Source: Pedobacter sp. SL55
Lineage (GTDB): Bacteria > Bacteroidota > Bacteroidia > Sphingobacteriales > Sphingobacteriaceae
Assembly: GCF_026625705.1 (NCBI RefSeq)
Contig: NZ_CP113059.1
Coordinates: 4,030,001 to 4,094,000 of the forward strand
DNA: 64,000 bases
Reading direction: 5' to 3'
Shown here: piece by piece, positions 51,681-60,207 of the stretch
Layout: each line of letters starts with the position of its first letter
How positions within the stretch are numbered: position 1 is the stretch's first letter
Notes under the pieces: model-generated
The model's database searches: none
The model's input: only the letters and a program-made list of their open reading frames with translations
Told to the model about the DNA's origin: nothing
Program-made: the position numbers and the translations under genes

Positions 51681-51710
51681 AAAAAGGCCTCGATAAAATT
51701 ACCGAGACCT
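51681..51710 (-). terminator. Terminator after the barrel protein gene
   Basis: Minus strand AGGTCTCGGTAA pairs with a TTATCGAGGCCT arm (one mismatch) and is followed by T's. Confidence 0.75.
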
Positions 51711-51748
51711 CATAATATTATATTGTGATTATAATTTATTAACGCAAC

Positions 51749-52276
51749 CTATAGTTTAAAGCCGTAAGCTAAACGAATACCAGCATATCCAATATTTCCA
51801 TCGTTTGAGTAACCTTCGTATTTAGCTCCCAAATCTAAACCGTTACTCCAAGAATAACCTATGGTTGGTGCATAAACAAAAGCCGTTCCAGTTCCGCTCT
51901 TAGTTCCAAAACCAGCTCCTGCTTCTGCCATTGCGTACGCCCCCGAACCTGTGTCGCTAAAGAAATATTTCAAACCCGCTTTAACAGGTATATAACCAAA
52001 ACTACCGCCGTCATAATTATCTTTTACTGAAAAATTTGTGTAACCTGCAGAAACTGGAACCGACAATTGCCTGTCAATATCTACTTGGTAACGTAAATCG
52101 CCTCCAATGGCTAACCCTAAACCATCTTTGGTGCCAGCACCAATATTTAAACCAATACCCAATTTTTGTCTAGAAGGATTTGTAGGTTCTGACGCAGTTT
52201 GAGCGTTAACATTTGTAGTTACGAATATAGCTAATGCAGCTACTGCACTTGCCATTGCTTTGGTATATAATTTCAT
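51749..52276 (-). CDS. Outer-membrane beta-barrel protein
   Basis: The 175-residue protein has a signal peptide (MKLYTKAMASAVAALAIFVT, cleaved after NVNAQ). The mature chain has short amphipathic strands (LGIGLNIGAGTKDGLGLAIG, PVSAGYTNFSVKDNYDGGSF, AYAMAEAGAGFGTKSGTGTA) and the C-terminal AGIRLAYGFKL ending in an aromatic-rich strand. This resembles OmpW/porin-like barrels. It faces away from the restriction-modification pair with an AT-rich spacer of about 240 bp upstream. Confidence 0.82.
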   Translation of the reverse strand: MKLYTKAMASAVAALAIFVTTNVNAQTASEPTNPSRQKLGIGLNIGAGTKDGLGLAIGGDLRYQVDIDRQLSVPVSAGYTNFSVKDNYDGGSFGYIPVKAGLKYFFSDTGSGAYAMAEAGAGFGTKSGTGTAFVYAPTIGYSWSNGLDLGAKYEGYSNDGNIGYAGIRLAYGFKL

Positions 52277-52515
52277 GTGTTTTCTATTTTAATTACTTGT
52301 TTACAATTTAACATTTTTGATTACTGATGTTAACAACAGCGATCGATGCTAAATGTTCAAACTGTATGCCATTAAAAAATAGAAAAACAAGCAAAAACAA
52401 ACACATTCAATTAACTTACAGCAAGTTAATTTTTAAAATTTTTCATTATCTTCATTATAAAAAAGGTATTTTTACAACCAATATATGTACTAAAAACTGA
52501 ACATTTCTGTTACAA

Positions 52516-53130
52516 TTAACCTAATTTACCTTTCCAAATTTTAAGTTCCTTTAAACTAAAATGATAATTTACAGTTACCCCTAAATGCTTTCCATCTACC
52601 TCATCTCCCTCGCCACTTTTGCGCCTAAATTTTCTTTTTTCTCCTTCCTTTTCCCAAATTGGTTTAAGTTCTGATGCTAAGCGATAATAATAACTACTTT
52701 CTTCGCCTCCCAAAATGCAAGGCCTGTTTAATAGCACCCAAAAAATAAAAACATGGATTTTCTTTTCTTGCTCTAGTTCAAAGTACCGCGTTAAATCACT
52801 TAGATTTAGTGCTACCGTTTCCGAGGGCTTCAAACCACTATCAGGAAGATTTTTTTCTACCGTCATGAAAGTACGGCGCTGTACCTTTACCTCGATGTAA
52901 AATTTTGCTCCAGCTTTTGTTACCTGAATATCTGGATAGCCTTTTTCTGTGGTCTTTGTAGCTGTAAATGACGTGTGTTGATTGATGTGATTGATCAAAA
53001 GCTGCTCGTAATATTCTGAAAAGGCGGCATCATTTTCAAAAACATAATTCATTTTACTTACACCATTGCAGGGCGTTGGACATTCCTTGCAATTAAACAC
53101 GTAGGGTTCTATTTGCAAGTGTTGATACAT
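52516..53130 (-). CDS. Candidate restriction endonuclease (PD-(D/E)xK) paired with a methylase
   Basis: The 204-residue protein has an N-terminal cysteine cluster (CKECPTPC, residues 14-21) like a small zinc finger. A PD-(D/E)xK pattern follows: EKGYPDIQVTKAGAKFYIEVKV with D67, E80 and K82. The spacing (13 residues) is right for the catalytic core. The middle region has YFELEQEKKIHVFIFWVLLN and the end NYHFSLKELKIWKGKL. Its start is 3 bp after the DNA adenine methylase stop, so it is co-translated with it. The specific recognition sequence cannot be told; the family is not named here. Confidence 0.72.
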   Translation of the reverse strand: MYQHLQIEPYVFNCKECPTPCNGVSKMNYVFENDAAFSEYYEQLLINHINQHTSFTATKTTEKGYPDIQVTKAGAKFYIEVKVQRRTFMTVEKNLPDSGLKPSETVALNLSDLTRYFELEQEKKIHVFIFWVLLNRPCILGGEESSYYYRLASELKPIWEKEGEKRKFRRKSGEGDEVDGKHLGVTVNYHFSLKELKIWKGKLG

Positions 53131-53133
53131 AGG

Positions 53134-54252
53134 CTAATAATTGGTAATAACGAGGTGCGTTACTTTCCTATCGTTTCGTCCCCGTACATTATAAGTGTAA
53201 TTTTTCCCAAAAGTTACGATTTTTACTTGAGGGTGCGTATAAATCTCACGGATAAATGGTGTCTCTTTAATCACTACCATCCACTTCGCAGGGCAATTGA
53301 TTAAGAAATCTGCTAGCCGTTTTTGGTCGGTTTGCGTAAACGAATTTTGATCGTATTCAGAAAACTCGCTATCATAAGGTGGATCTAAAAAAATGAAATC
53401 TGTAGGCTTTAAAGCTATTTCGACTAACATTTCTTCAAAATCTTGATTATAAATTGCGGCTGTGCCAAACAGCTTTTGTGTAGCTTCTGCAAAAATGAAA
53501 TCGGCTTTTTGCCTAAAGTTTTTTTTGTTGTAAGCGATACCCCCATAAGGAATGTTAAATTCTCCTTTATTGTTGTACCTAAACATAGCTGCATAGCAAA
53601 ATTCCCTTACAAAGTACCAATTGGCAGCGGCTTTTGCTTTCAAAAAAATTGGTGTCTTTGCATTTTTGTTCATCAGCATTCTAAAGAACAGGTACATGCC
53701 ACTTTTAATTCCAGTTTCGAAATGATCTTTTAGCTCAGCATTATCAAATACCCTATTTTCCTTTTTACAGATACGTTGGATACGTATCGCCTTATCCAAC
53801 AAACTATCTTGAATGTATTTCTGGAACAATTCTGGCTCAATTACAAACGCTGTATTAACGAGATTTTGATATGGCTTTATTGATTGGGAAAGTTCCCTTT
53901 TCAGACTTTCTTTTAATAACTGATTAGTTTCATTGATGAAGGAAGTAAATTCATCTGTACATTTTTTCCAAAGCTCATCCGAAAATAGCTTGATTTCATC
54001 CCAAGCATCAGCATATTTGTACAATTGTTCTTTAAATTCTGGTTCGTTAATTTGACGATAGAAATTTATAAGATCGGTACTTTTATCGTTAATAATTACA
54101 GGAGTTTTTGGTTGCAAAGCGAAAAAAACGCCACCACCGCCAAAAAAAGGTTCGATATAACGCTCAAAAGATGGAATATGATCTTTAAATAAAGCGAACT
54201 CCCGGTATTTTCCACCAGTCCATTTGATAATTGGCTTTATTTTTTGATCCAT
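53134..54252 (-). CDS. DNA adenine-N6 methyltransferase (D12/Dam-like)
   Basis: The 372-residue protein matches D12-class methylases: motif X-like KPIIKWTGGKYREF, motif I FFGGGGVFFAL (residues 36-46), and motif IV FIFLDPPYDSEF with D290. C-terminal RPKIVTFGKNYTYNVRGRN-like VTFGKNYTYNVRGR follows. Such enzymes methylate the N6 of adenine in short sites, for example GATC; the target cannot be read from sequence. A restriction nuclease gene lies 3 bp downstream, making a type II system likely. The length is larger than Dam (about 278), with an insert between motif I and IV. Confidence 0.88.
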   Translation of the reverse strand: MDQKIKPIIKWTGGKYREFALFKDHIPSFERYIEPFFGGGGVFFALQPKTPVIINDKSTDLINFYRQINEPEFKEQLYKYADAWDEIKLFSDELWKKCTDEFTSFINETNQLLKESLKRELSQSIKPYQNLVNTAFVIEPELFQKYIQDSLLDKAIRIQRICKKENRVFDNAELKDHFETGIKSGMYLFFRMLMNKNAKTPIFLKAKAAANWYFVREFCYAAMFRYNNKGEFNIPYGGIAYNKKNFRQKADFIFAEATQKLFGTAAIYNQDFEEMLVEIALKPTDFIFLDPPYDSEFSEYDQNSFTQTDQKRLADFLINCPAKWMVVIKETPFIREIYTHPQVKIVTFGKNYTYNVRGRNDRKVTHLVITNY

Positions 54253-54315
54253 TACTTATTAATGTCAATTATTTTACGACTAAAGCGTAATACATGTTAT
54301 TTAAACGACTACGTA

Positions 54316-54409
54316 ATCTCGACTGGAGCGCAGCGGAATGGAGAGATCTTTGATAGCGTAAAATAATTCAAAGATTTCTCGGCCACACTACGTTTCGCTC
54401 GAAATGACG
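54316..54409. repeat. Dispersed hairpin repeat (GTCATTTCGA family)
   Basis: ATCTCGACTGGAGCGCAGC starts the left arm and TTTCGCTCGAAATGAC ends the right arm. Related to 17089-17191 and the half copy near 21640. The core pairs AAAGATTTCTC-like text with GAGAGATCTTTG. Confidence 0.7.
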
Positions 54410-54434
54410 AACATTATCCGAAGATGCAATAATT

Positions 54435-55364
54435 TTAGAAATTTTGTTCAATTAAATTAATCGCTTGATTTTTTATAGCAAGCTTATCTTCTACCGCCTC
54501 TATCCAATTAATTTGCACGCCATCTTTTTCCATCTTTCTAAAAAAAGTCATTTGTCTTTTTGCAAATTGGCAAATTGCAATGCCCAAGCGTTCTTTAAGC
54601 GTAGCCAAATCCATTTCATTTTTTAAATAAGACACTACAAACTTATACTCTAAACCGTAAAACACTAACATTTCTTCGCTCACTCCTTTGGTTAGCAAAG
54701 TTTGTACTTCTTCTACCAAGCCATTAGCTAGACGATCGTTTAACCTCGATAAAATTTTATCTCTTCGGGTTGCTACATCATTAAACAAACCAATTACTAA
54801 AGGCTTTAGCGCAGGTCTTTTTTGCAGCTCTAGCTTGCCGTTTTCACTTAAAAACTGAGCTATTTCTATGGCTCTAATTAGTCGTTTAGAAGAACTATCA
54901 TCTACATGCGTTCTAAGTTCCAATGGAAATTCATAGAGCTTACTCTTCAATTGCTCTTTATGGAGCGGCATTAATTGCTGCCGTAAATTTTCGTTAACCG
55001 GGATAGATGTAAGTTGATGGTTTTGCAGCAAAGTATGAATATACATTCCAGTGCCACCACATAAAACGGGCAGCTTTTGCCTTCCCGTAATTTCTTCAAA
55101 TGCTTGATAGAAATCTTCCTTAAACGCATTTACATGATACCTTTCGCCAGCTTTTTTAATATCGATTAAGTGATAAGGAACTTGAATGCCGTTTACCACA
55201 TACTCTGATAGATCTTTTCCAGTACCAATGTCCATTCCCGTAAAAACCTGACGACTATCGGCGCTGATCAATTCGCCACCAAAATATTGAGCTAATTGTA
55301 CCGCTAACTTTGTTTTGCCCACCGCAGTAGAACCCAGTACAATCAGCAAGTTTTTATCAGACAT
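54435..55364 (-). CDS. miaA: tRNA dimethylallyltransferase MiaA (copy 2)
   Basis: The 309-residue protein starts MSDKNLLIVLGSTAVGKTKL with the P-loop, then ELISADSRQVFTGMDIGTGK, VLCGGTGMYIHTLLQN, SSKRLIRAIEIAQFLSENG and the C-terminal FAKRQMTFFRKMEKDG. It prenylates A37 of tRNA. It differs clearly from the 14366 copy; two MiaA genes are common in Bacteroidota. The ATG at 55364 is chosen over 55418 because upstream residues are not conserved in the family. It overlaps the preceding gene by 8 bp, so the two are translationally coupled. Confidence 0.94.
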   Translation of the reverse strand: MSDKNLLIVLGSTAVGKTKLAVQLAQYFGGELISADSRQVFTGMDIGTGKDLSEYVVNGIQVPYHLIDIKKAGERYHVNAFKEDFYQAFEEITGRQKLPVLCGGTGMYIHTLLQNHQLTSIPVNENLRQQLMPLHKEQLKSKLYEFPLELRTHVDDSSSKRLIRAIEIAQFLSENGKLELQKRPALKPLVIGLFNDVATRRDKILSRLNDRLANGLVEEVQTLLTKGVSEEMLVFYGLEYKFVVSYLKNEMDLATLKERLGIAICQFAKRQMTFFRKMEKDGVQINWIEAVEDKLAIKNQAINLIEQNF

Positions 55365-56205
55365 TGGTATACAGATGATATTTGAGATTTCCGGTATTGA
55401 AAACCTTTGAAAAGCCATTTTGGCTTAAAAAATCATCCAAATTTAATACTTTTTGCTCATCGAAAGCAAGCGCTATTTTTTTGGGCAAGCGATGTGCGTA
55501 ATAACGCTCCATACTATTTGTATCTACATAGAATGTAACAGGATCGGTGTTTCCAGAAAAATGAAAGCCCAACTTATCGTATCCCTTCCCTAACGACCAG
55601 TCCCTGTCTGCATAGGTCATTAAATCATTTACGCTTACCTGCTTCAAAAAGTGCTTGACTAGTTTACCAAGCCCACCAGTTATGGTATACCCTGTTTTGG
55701 TAGCAAACCGAACCAATTCTGCCGATCTGTAATCATCGCCTTTGCTTTTCATAGGCCTAGCTGCTGCAAAACAGGCTACGGCAACTAGCTCATTGTTTAA
55801 GCTTAAACCGTAATTAAACTTCGTTTTAATATAACCTTGCAAATGATGCGCTTGTAAAAATGCTTTTGCAGTAGCTGTATCTATTGTTATTACTTTTGTT
55901 TTTCTGCCATGTAGACTGATATTTTTGCCGCAAAAAGAATGTATCCTACTGAGTACCTGGCCTCTTTTGTTTAGCCAAACGTCTTCCCATAAATGAACCA
56001 ATAAAACACCCTGCTGTTGACAAGCTACTTGCAAAGACTGCAATTGTTGGGGTAAAATAGTGGCATTTAGAGAAACCAGATTGATATAAACTGAATTTTC
56101 AACGGCAACGATATTAAACGGATGGGCTTGAATGTTTTCTACCACACGGTACCTATCCTGAATAGTTAAAAAAAAATCTTCTTGAAATAACGGATTTAAA
56201 CCCAT
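55357..56205 (-). CDS. Protein resembling the C-terminal part of phage homing-type endonucleases
   Basis: The 282-residue product has LLVHLWEDVWLNKRGQVLSR (residues 68-87) and the patterns HHLQGYIKTKFNYGLSL, AELVRFATKTGYTITGGLGK, LVKHF and LMTYADRDWSLGKGYDKLGF. In phage Hef/VSR-like homing proteins I recall a similar order of HLQG, ELLRF, GG.SKL, F, SYADRRxSxGxxYxxxGF; here the match is by pattern, not alignment. The N-terminal 65 residues are unlike anything I know. It overlaps the next gene (miaA) and the preceding gene overlaps its start, making a tight three-gene unit. No transposon ends are near. Function unknown. Confidence 0.6.
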   Translation of the reverse strand: MGLNPLFQEDFFLTIQDRYRVVENIQAHPFNIVAVENSVYINLVSLNATILPQQLQSLQVACQQQGVLLVHLWEDVWLNKRGQVLSRIHSFCGKNISLHGRKTKVITIDTATAKAFLQAHHLQGYIKTKFNYGLSLNNELVAVACFAAARPMKSKGDDYRSAELVRFATKTGYTITGGLGKLVKHFLKQVSVNDLMTYADRDWSLGKGYDKLGFHFSGNTDPVTFYVDTNSMERYYAHRLPKKIALAFDEQKVLNLDDFLSQNGFSKVFNTGNLKYHLYTNV

Positions 56206-56573
56206 TCGTTCTTTTTATATGTTTTATACCCTACATCTAAGGCTTGCGCAACATGCTCCATCATTGTTTCATCCATTTTTTTGAAATGGAAACACGATTT
56301 GCCTTTTAGCAATTTAATCAAATCTGGGTGCAGCAGTTCTTTAACCTCAGGATTGGTGTAAATCAGCATAAAATGAAGGGTAACACTACTGGTCATTACT
56401 TTCAATCCGGCAAAATAAATTTCATTTCGCTGTTTACCTAAAAGCATTACATTTTTGTCACTCCACAAATCGTATTCGGTATCTGAATTTATTCTAGATG
56501 TAAAACCAAAAGTTTCGTAAGGCTGCATGGCCGCTCTAATGGTTTGAAAAATTTCGATCAAATCTGTTTTCAT
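56196..56573 (-). CDS. Small DUF1801-like / YdhG-like protein, uncertain
   Basis: The 125-residue protein starts MKTDLIEIFQTIRAAMQPYE and ends MEHVAQALDVGYKTYKKNEW. Mid-part YDLWSDKNVMLLGKQRNEIY, FAGLKVMTSSVTLHFMLIYT and LLHPDLIKLLKGKSCFHFKK fit a frataxin-like/DUF1801 or DUF5655 fold. Assignment is by pattern only. Its stop overlaps the start of the next gene by 10 bp, suggesting one transcript with miaA. Confidence 0.55.
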   Translation of the reverse strand: MKTDLIEIFQTIRAAMQPYETFGFTSRINSDTEYDLWSDKNVMLLGKQRNEIYFAGLKVMTSSVTLHFMLIYTNPEVKELLHPDLIKLLKGKSCFHFKKMDETMMEHVAQALDVGYKTYKKNEWV

Positions 56574-56650
56574 CTTAACTATTTTAGATGGTGGTTTTAC
56601 AAAGTAAGGGCTTTTGTAAGATAAACGTTGCTAATTTAAAAATGTTCTAT

Positions 56651-56687
56651 AAAAATAAAAGCGCCCGTTGTTAAAAAAACGGACGCT
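56651..56687 (-). terminator. Terminator after the glycine-zipper lipoprotein gene
   Basis: On the minus strand AGCGTCCGTT pairs with AACGGGCGCT (one mismatch), followed by TTTATTTTT. Confidence 0.75.
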
Positions 56688-56709
56688 CCTTTTATATATA
56701 TGATAGAGT

Positions 56710-57189
56710 TTATTGCTTTGGTTGTACACGACCACTTTTTCTATCCTCGGCCCTGCCAATTACATAACCGGCACCAGCACCAGCTAAACCACCAATAATA
56801 GCACCACGGCCGTCTTTTTTATCTATAAGAACGCCACCAAGTGCACCCACACCAGCACCAATAGCGGTACCTTTAGCCGCTGCGCTCCAGCCTTTTTTCT
56901 GAGCTTGGGTATTCGTTACACCACCAGATGAAGTGGTTGAAGTTACAGTGCCACTAGAACTGTAAGATCTAGCTGCGCTACGTCTAGCTGCTGCCAACTC
57001 TGCCTGGTGCTGTTCTTCTACCCTTTGTTTTTCAGCTTCAACTTCGGCACGTTTAAAACTATCTAATTTAATGCTATCTCTGTAAGCTGTTAAGGCTTGT
57101 TGTTTTTCTAAAGCTACTTGCTTTTCGCTTTTACCGCAAGATGCCAAAACTGTTGCACCAACTGCAGCTACCATTAATATCTTTTTCAT
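56710..57189 (-). CDS. Glycine-zipper lipoprotein
   Basis: The 159-residue protein has a lipoprotein signal (KILMVAAVGATVLASC, Cys about residue 19). The mature part contains a charged coiled coil (EKQVALEKQQALTAYRDSIK, AEVEAEKQRVEEQHQAELAA). A glycine-zipper block follows: GTAIGAGVGALGGVLIDKKD, GRGAIIGGLAGAGAGYVIGR. Such YMGG-like modules insert into or associate with the envelope. Single gene with a terminator. Confidence 0.85.
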   Translation of the reverse strand: MKKILMVAAVGATVLASCGKSEKQVALEKQQALTAYRDSIKLDSFKRAEVEAEKQRVEEQHQAELAAARRSAARSYSSSGTVTSTTSSGGVTNTQAQKKGWSAAAKGTAIGAGVGALGGVLIDKKDGRGAIIGGLAGAGAGYVIGRAEDRKSGRVQPKQ

Positions 57190-57536
57190 TATCCTAAGTT
57201 TTAATTATTTAGCAAACACACTTTAACCTAAATGGTTTGGCCAACCTATCATTTGTTGCACCGGTGTTTATATGATGGTAATTCGTAAAAACTATGCCAA
57301 AAATAAAATCAATAGGCTAGCGATACTACTTTTTTGAGTATCCAATTAGCCATACCCACACCCGAAAAAACTGCCTTAAATTGCTAAAAACAAGCTTTAT
57401 TAGCAATTTAAAATTTGTGGATAATTAATTTGAAAGCAAAAAAAATCTTAGCTAAGATTTAAGAAAAAACATTGTTGTTTTGTTGTGTATTGGATACAAA
57501 AACATATCTTGTGCACTTAATTTTTGAAATCGACAG
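57190..57536. other. AT-rich divergent promoter region, no gene
   Basis: The 350-bp gap is AT-rich. Upstream of the beta-CASP gene a TAATTTTTG stretch (near 57518) approximates a -7 box with one extra T. No hairpin or frame stands out. Confidence 0.5.
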
Positions 57537-58925
57537 ATGAAATTAACCATTTGGGGTGCTGCACAACAAGTTACCGGAAGCATGCATCTTTTACAGCTAA
57601 ACAACTACAATATATTAATAGATTGCGGACTAGATTACGATAAGGGAAACCATCAGGAACAAAATTTATTTTTCCCTTTTGACCCAGCTGATATCGATTT
57701 AGTGATTTTAACCCATGCCCACATAGACCATTCGGGAAACCTGCCTACCTTGGTAAGAATGGGTTACGATGGTCAGATTTTATGCACTGGCCCAACCGCA
57801 GATTTAACAGAGATATTACTGTTTGACTCGGTTAATATTTTCTTGAGCAAGCAAAAAAAGAAGCCTAGAAACAGGCAAAAACACCACAGCGGGCCACAAC
57901 CGTTATATCTGCAAAAACATGTAATGGAAACTGTAGATAGGTTTGTAACTATAGGTTTTGATAAGCCTTTTAAAATTAATGGCGATATTGAGCTAACCTT
58001 TGTACCAATAGGGCATTTACTTGGCGCTGCGGCAGTAATACTCTCGGTAAACGAAAATGGCGCTAACAAAAAAATAGCCTTTACTGGCGATATTGGCCGA
58101 AAAAATTATCCTGTTTTGGTAAATCCAGAAGTGCTACCACCTGTTGATTATTTGGTTTGCGAAGCTACTTATGGTGGCCGCTTGCATTCTAAAGACACTT
58201 CATTAGAAGAAACTTTAATAAAAACGATTGAAGAAACCTGCGTTAAAAATCCAGGACGACTAATCATTCCAGCATTTAGCATAGGTAGAACACAATCGCT
58301 AATTTTTAAGCTAAATCAAATTTTTAGCAAAGGACTTTTACCTCCAGTAGAAGTTTTTGTGGATAGCCCATTGGCCAACCACGCTACAGAGATCTATCGC
58401 AAACACCATCAATATGTAAATGAGGAAGCCCAAAGTTTTTACCAAGCCAAAGGCGATGAATTTGAGTTTGATAACCTTACCTATTTACAAACACAGCAAG
58501 AAAGCCTGGCCGTGAGTAATTATTTAGATCCTTGCATTATTATTTCTTCGGCCGGAATGCTGGAAGGCGGTAGGATTCAAGATCATCTTTACTACAACAT
58601 CCAGAACTATTATTGTACCATATTTTTTATTGGCTATTGTGCTAAAGGCACTTTAGGCGATAGACTTTTACGTGGCGACCCTATTGTTCGTTTAAGAAAC
58701 AGAGACTTAATGGTGTATGCCAAAATTGCAAAAACAGACTTATTGAGTGGGCATGGAGATCATGATGATTTGATGAATGTGGTTAAGCAGCAAGATAAAG
58801 CAACTTTGAAAAAAGTCTTTTTGGTACATGGCGAAATGAGCAGTTTAAATGCTTTTAAAGGTGCTTTGCAAGAAGAAGGCTATAACGTAGAGATACCAGT
58901 ACGAGGTGTTAGTTATGAGATTTAA
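57537..58925 (+). CDS. Beta-CASP metallo-beta-lactamase-fold RNase-like protein
   Basis: The 462-residue protein has motif HAHIDHSGNLP (H60, H62, D64, H65), then PIGHLLGAAAVIL and FTGDIGRKNYPVL, the metal ligands of the MBL core. The beta-CASP domain contains RLIIPAFSIGRTQSLIFKLN and SAGMLEGGRIQDHL. The C-terminal KTDLLSGHGDHDDLM is the RMMBL motif. Related proteins are RNA endo/exonucleases, often annotated as MBL fold metallohydrolases in Bacteroidota. Exact RNA target unknown. A single gene. Confidence 0.9.
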   Translation: MKLTIWGAAQQVTGSMHLLQLNNYNILIDCGLDYDKGNHQEQNLFFPFDPADIDLVILTHAHIDHSGNLPTLVRMGYDGQILCTGPTADLTEILLFDSVNIFLSKQKKKPRNRQKHHSGPQPLYLQKHVMETVDRFVTIGFDKPFKINGDIELTFVPIGHLLGAAAVILSVNENGANKKIAFTGDIGRKNYPVLVNPEVLPPVDYLVCEATYGGRLHSKDTSLEETLIKTIEETCVKNPGRLIIPAFSIGRTQSLIFKLNQIFSKGLLPPVEVFVDSPLANHATEIYRKHHQYVNEEAQSFYQAKGDEFEFDNLTYLQTQQESLAVSNYLDPCIIISSAGMLEGGRIQDHLYYNIQNYYCTIFFIGYCAKGTLGDRLLRGDPIVRLRNRDLMVYAKIAKTDLLSGHGDHDDLMNVVKQQDKATLKKVFLVHGEMSSLNAFKGALQEEGYNVEIPVRGVSYEI

Positions 58926-58989
58926 CCCCTAAATCCCCTAAAAACCTAAGTTCGATAATTAAATCTAGTTAAAATACTCTTAAAAGCTG

Positions 58990-59010
58990 ATGCTGAAATA
59001 AATTCAGCAT
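58990..59010. repeat. Short hairpin repeat in the 3' region
   Basis: ATGCTGAA (58990-58997) pairs with TTCAGCAT (59003-59010), a 5-nt loop. The nearby GCATGACGG recalls the GGATGAC ends of other intergenic repeats. Confidence 0.5.
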
Positions 59011-59204
59011 GACGGAATGCCAATTTAGCGTCACCCTAACTACGCAGTAGCTGCGAAGCAAATTTATTTCAGGGTCTGCCATGCCAAAAATAAGATATGC
59101 CACTGTAAATTAAGGAAATAATAATCTAGCTCAGGTTAAAAGGAACTTTGAATAATGAGTAGCATAGCTAACTCTATTAAATTCCTCTTTTCGGGCGCTA
59201 AGGG

Positions 59205-60206
59205 TTAAAAATAACAGAAATTAATACGGCGTTCTCTTTCGTTCATAAAATTCCAACTGATGGATATTTCATGTGTAGAACCACTATAGCCAGCTAAACC
59301 ACCTACACTATGGTCGTAGGAATAGCCAATCCTAAGTTTATCGCTAATAAAAACTTCGGCCATGCCAATTAATGCATTGGTATTTCTCACATTGCCCACC
59401 ACCGCTGGCTTGTCGTATAGTTTTATACCCGTCCTATAGCCTGCTCCTATCCATAATTTTTGCTTAAAAAGGAAAAACGCATTCAAATCTAACACGGTTG
59501 GCCCCGCAGCATCATCCTTAATTAAAAAGAAAGGCTTAAAATCTATCTCGTATTCTACTATAGGAATTAATGTGCCGCCAGTAAGGTAAAAATGTGGCTC
59601 TGGCGTAGGAAAATTGAAGTCTAAATTTTTCTTATCTAAAATATACTTGCCAATAAGATTATTTACCGAAGCACCCACATACATTTTAGGGGTAGAAAAG
59701 AAAACACCGGCACGCACATCGGGCACAAGCTCTTTTACCGCCCCTGTAGGGATAAAATTATCTCCCAAATCTCCAGGCTCTAACATATCTCCATAAATAC
59801 CCAATTGCTGAAAACCCGCCCCCAAACCAAAGGCAAGCTTAGAGGTTTCATCTTCATTTACCGGAAAGCGATAAGCATAGTTAGCAAAAGCCGACAGGTT
59901 TTTCTGCGCACCAATTTGATCGGCACTTAATGTAAGCGACAAGCCCACCCTTTCGTTAGGCATTAACGCATCGGCTGCTAAAGAAAAACTCTTGGGGGCA
60001 CCATTTATACCCGTCCATTGGTTTCGGTAAGTAGCATTGAGGTTTAACCTTTCCCGGTAACCCGCATACGCAGGATTGATGTAAACCGCATTAAATATGT
60101 ATTGACTGTATTGTGCATCTTGCTGAGCAAAGCCACCAAAACTTACCAGCATTAAGATTGCTGAGAGCGTTGATAAATAGATCTTATGCCTCCATCTTCT
60201 TTTCAT
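59205..60206 (-). CDS. PorP/SprF-family type IX secretion membrane protein
   Basis: The 333-residue protein has a signal peptide (MKRRWRHKIYLSTLSAILML, ending GGFAQ). The PorP/SprF signature follows: DAQYSQYIFNAVYINPAYAG, NLNATYRNQWTGINGAPKSF and the C-terminal LRIGYSYDHSVGGLAGYSGS-T-HEISI. The family forms an outer-membrane barrel attached to the surface adhesins secreted by the Por system. It follows a CHU_C-type gene with a 1-bp gap, so it ends a minus-strand operon of adhesin genes. Confidence 0.92.
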   Translation of the reverse strand: MKRRWRHKIYLSTLSAILMLVSFGGFAQQDAQYSQYIFNAVYINPAYAGYRERLNLNATYRNQWTGINGAPKSFSLAADALMPNERVGLSLTLSADQIGAQKNLSAFANYAYRFPVNEDETSKLAFGLGAGFQQLGIYGDMLEPGDLGDNFIPTGAVKELVPDVRAGVFFSTPKMYVGASVNNLIGKYILDKKNLDFNFPTPEPHFYLTGGTLIPIVEYEIDFKPFFLIKDDAAGPTVLDLNAFFLFKQKLWIGAGYRTGIKLYDKPAVVGNVRNTNALIGMAEVFISDKLRIGYSYDHSVGGLAGYSGSTHEISISWNFMNERERRINFCYF

Positions 60207-60207
60207 C

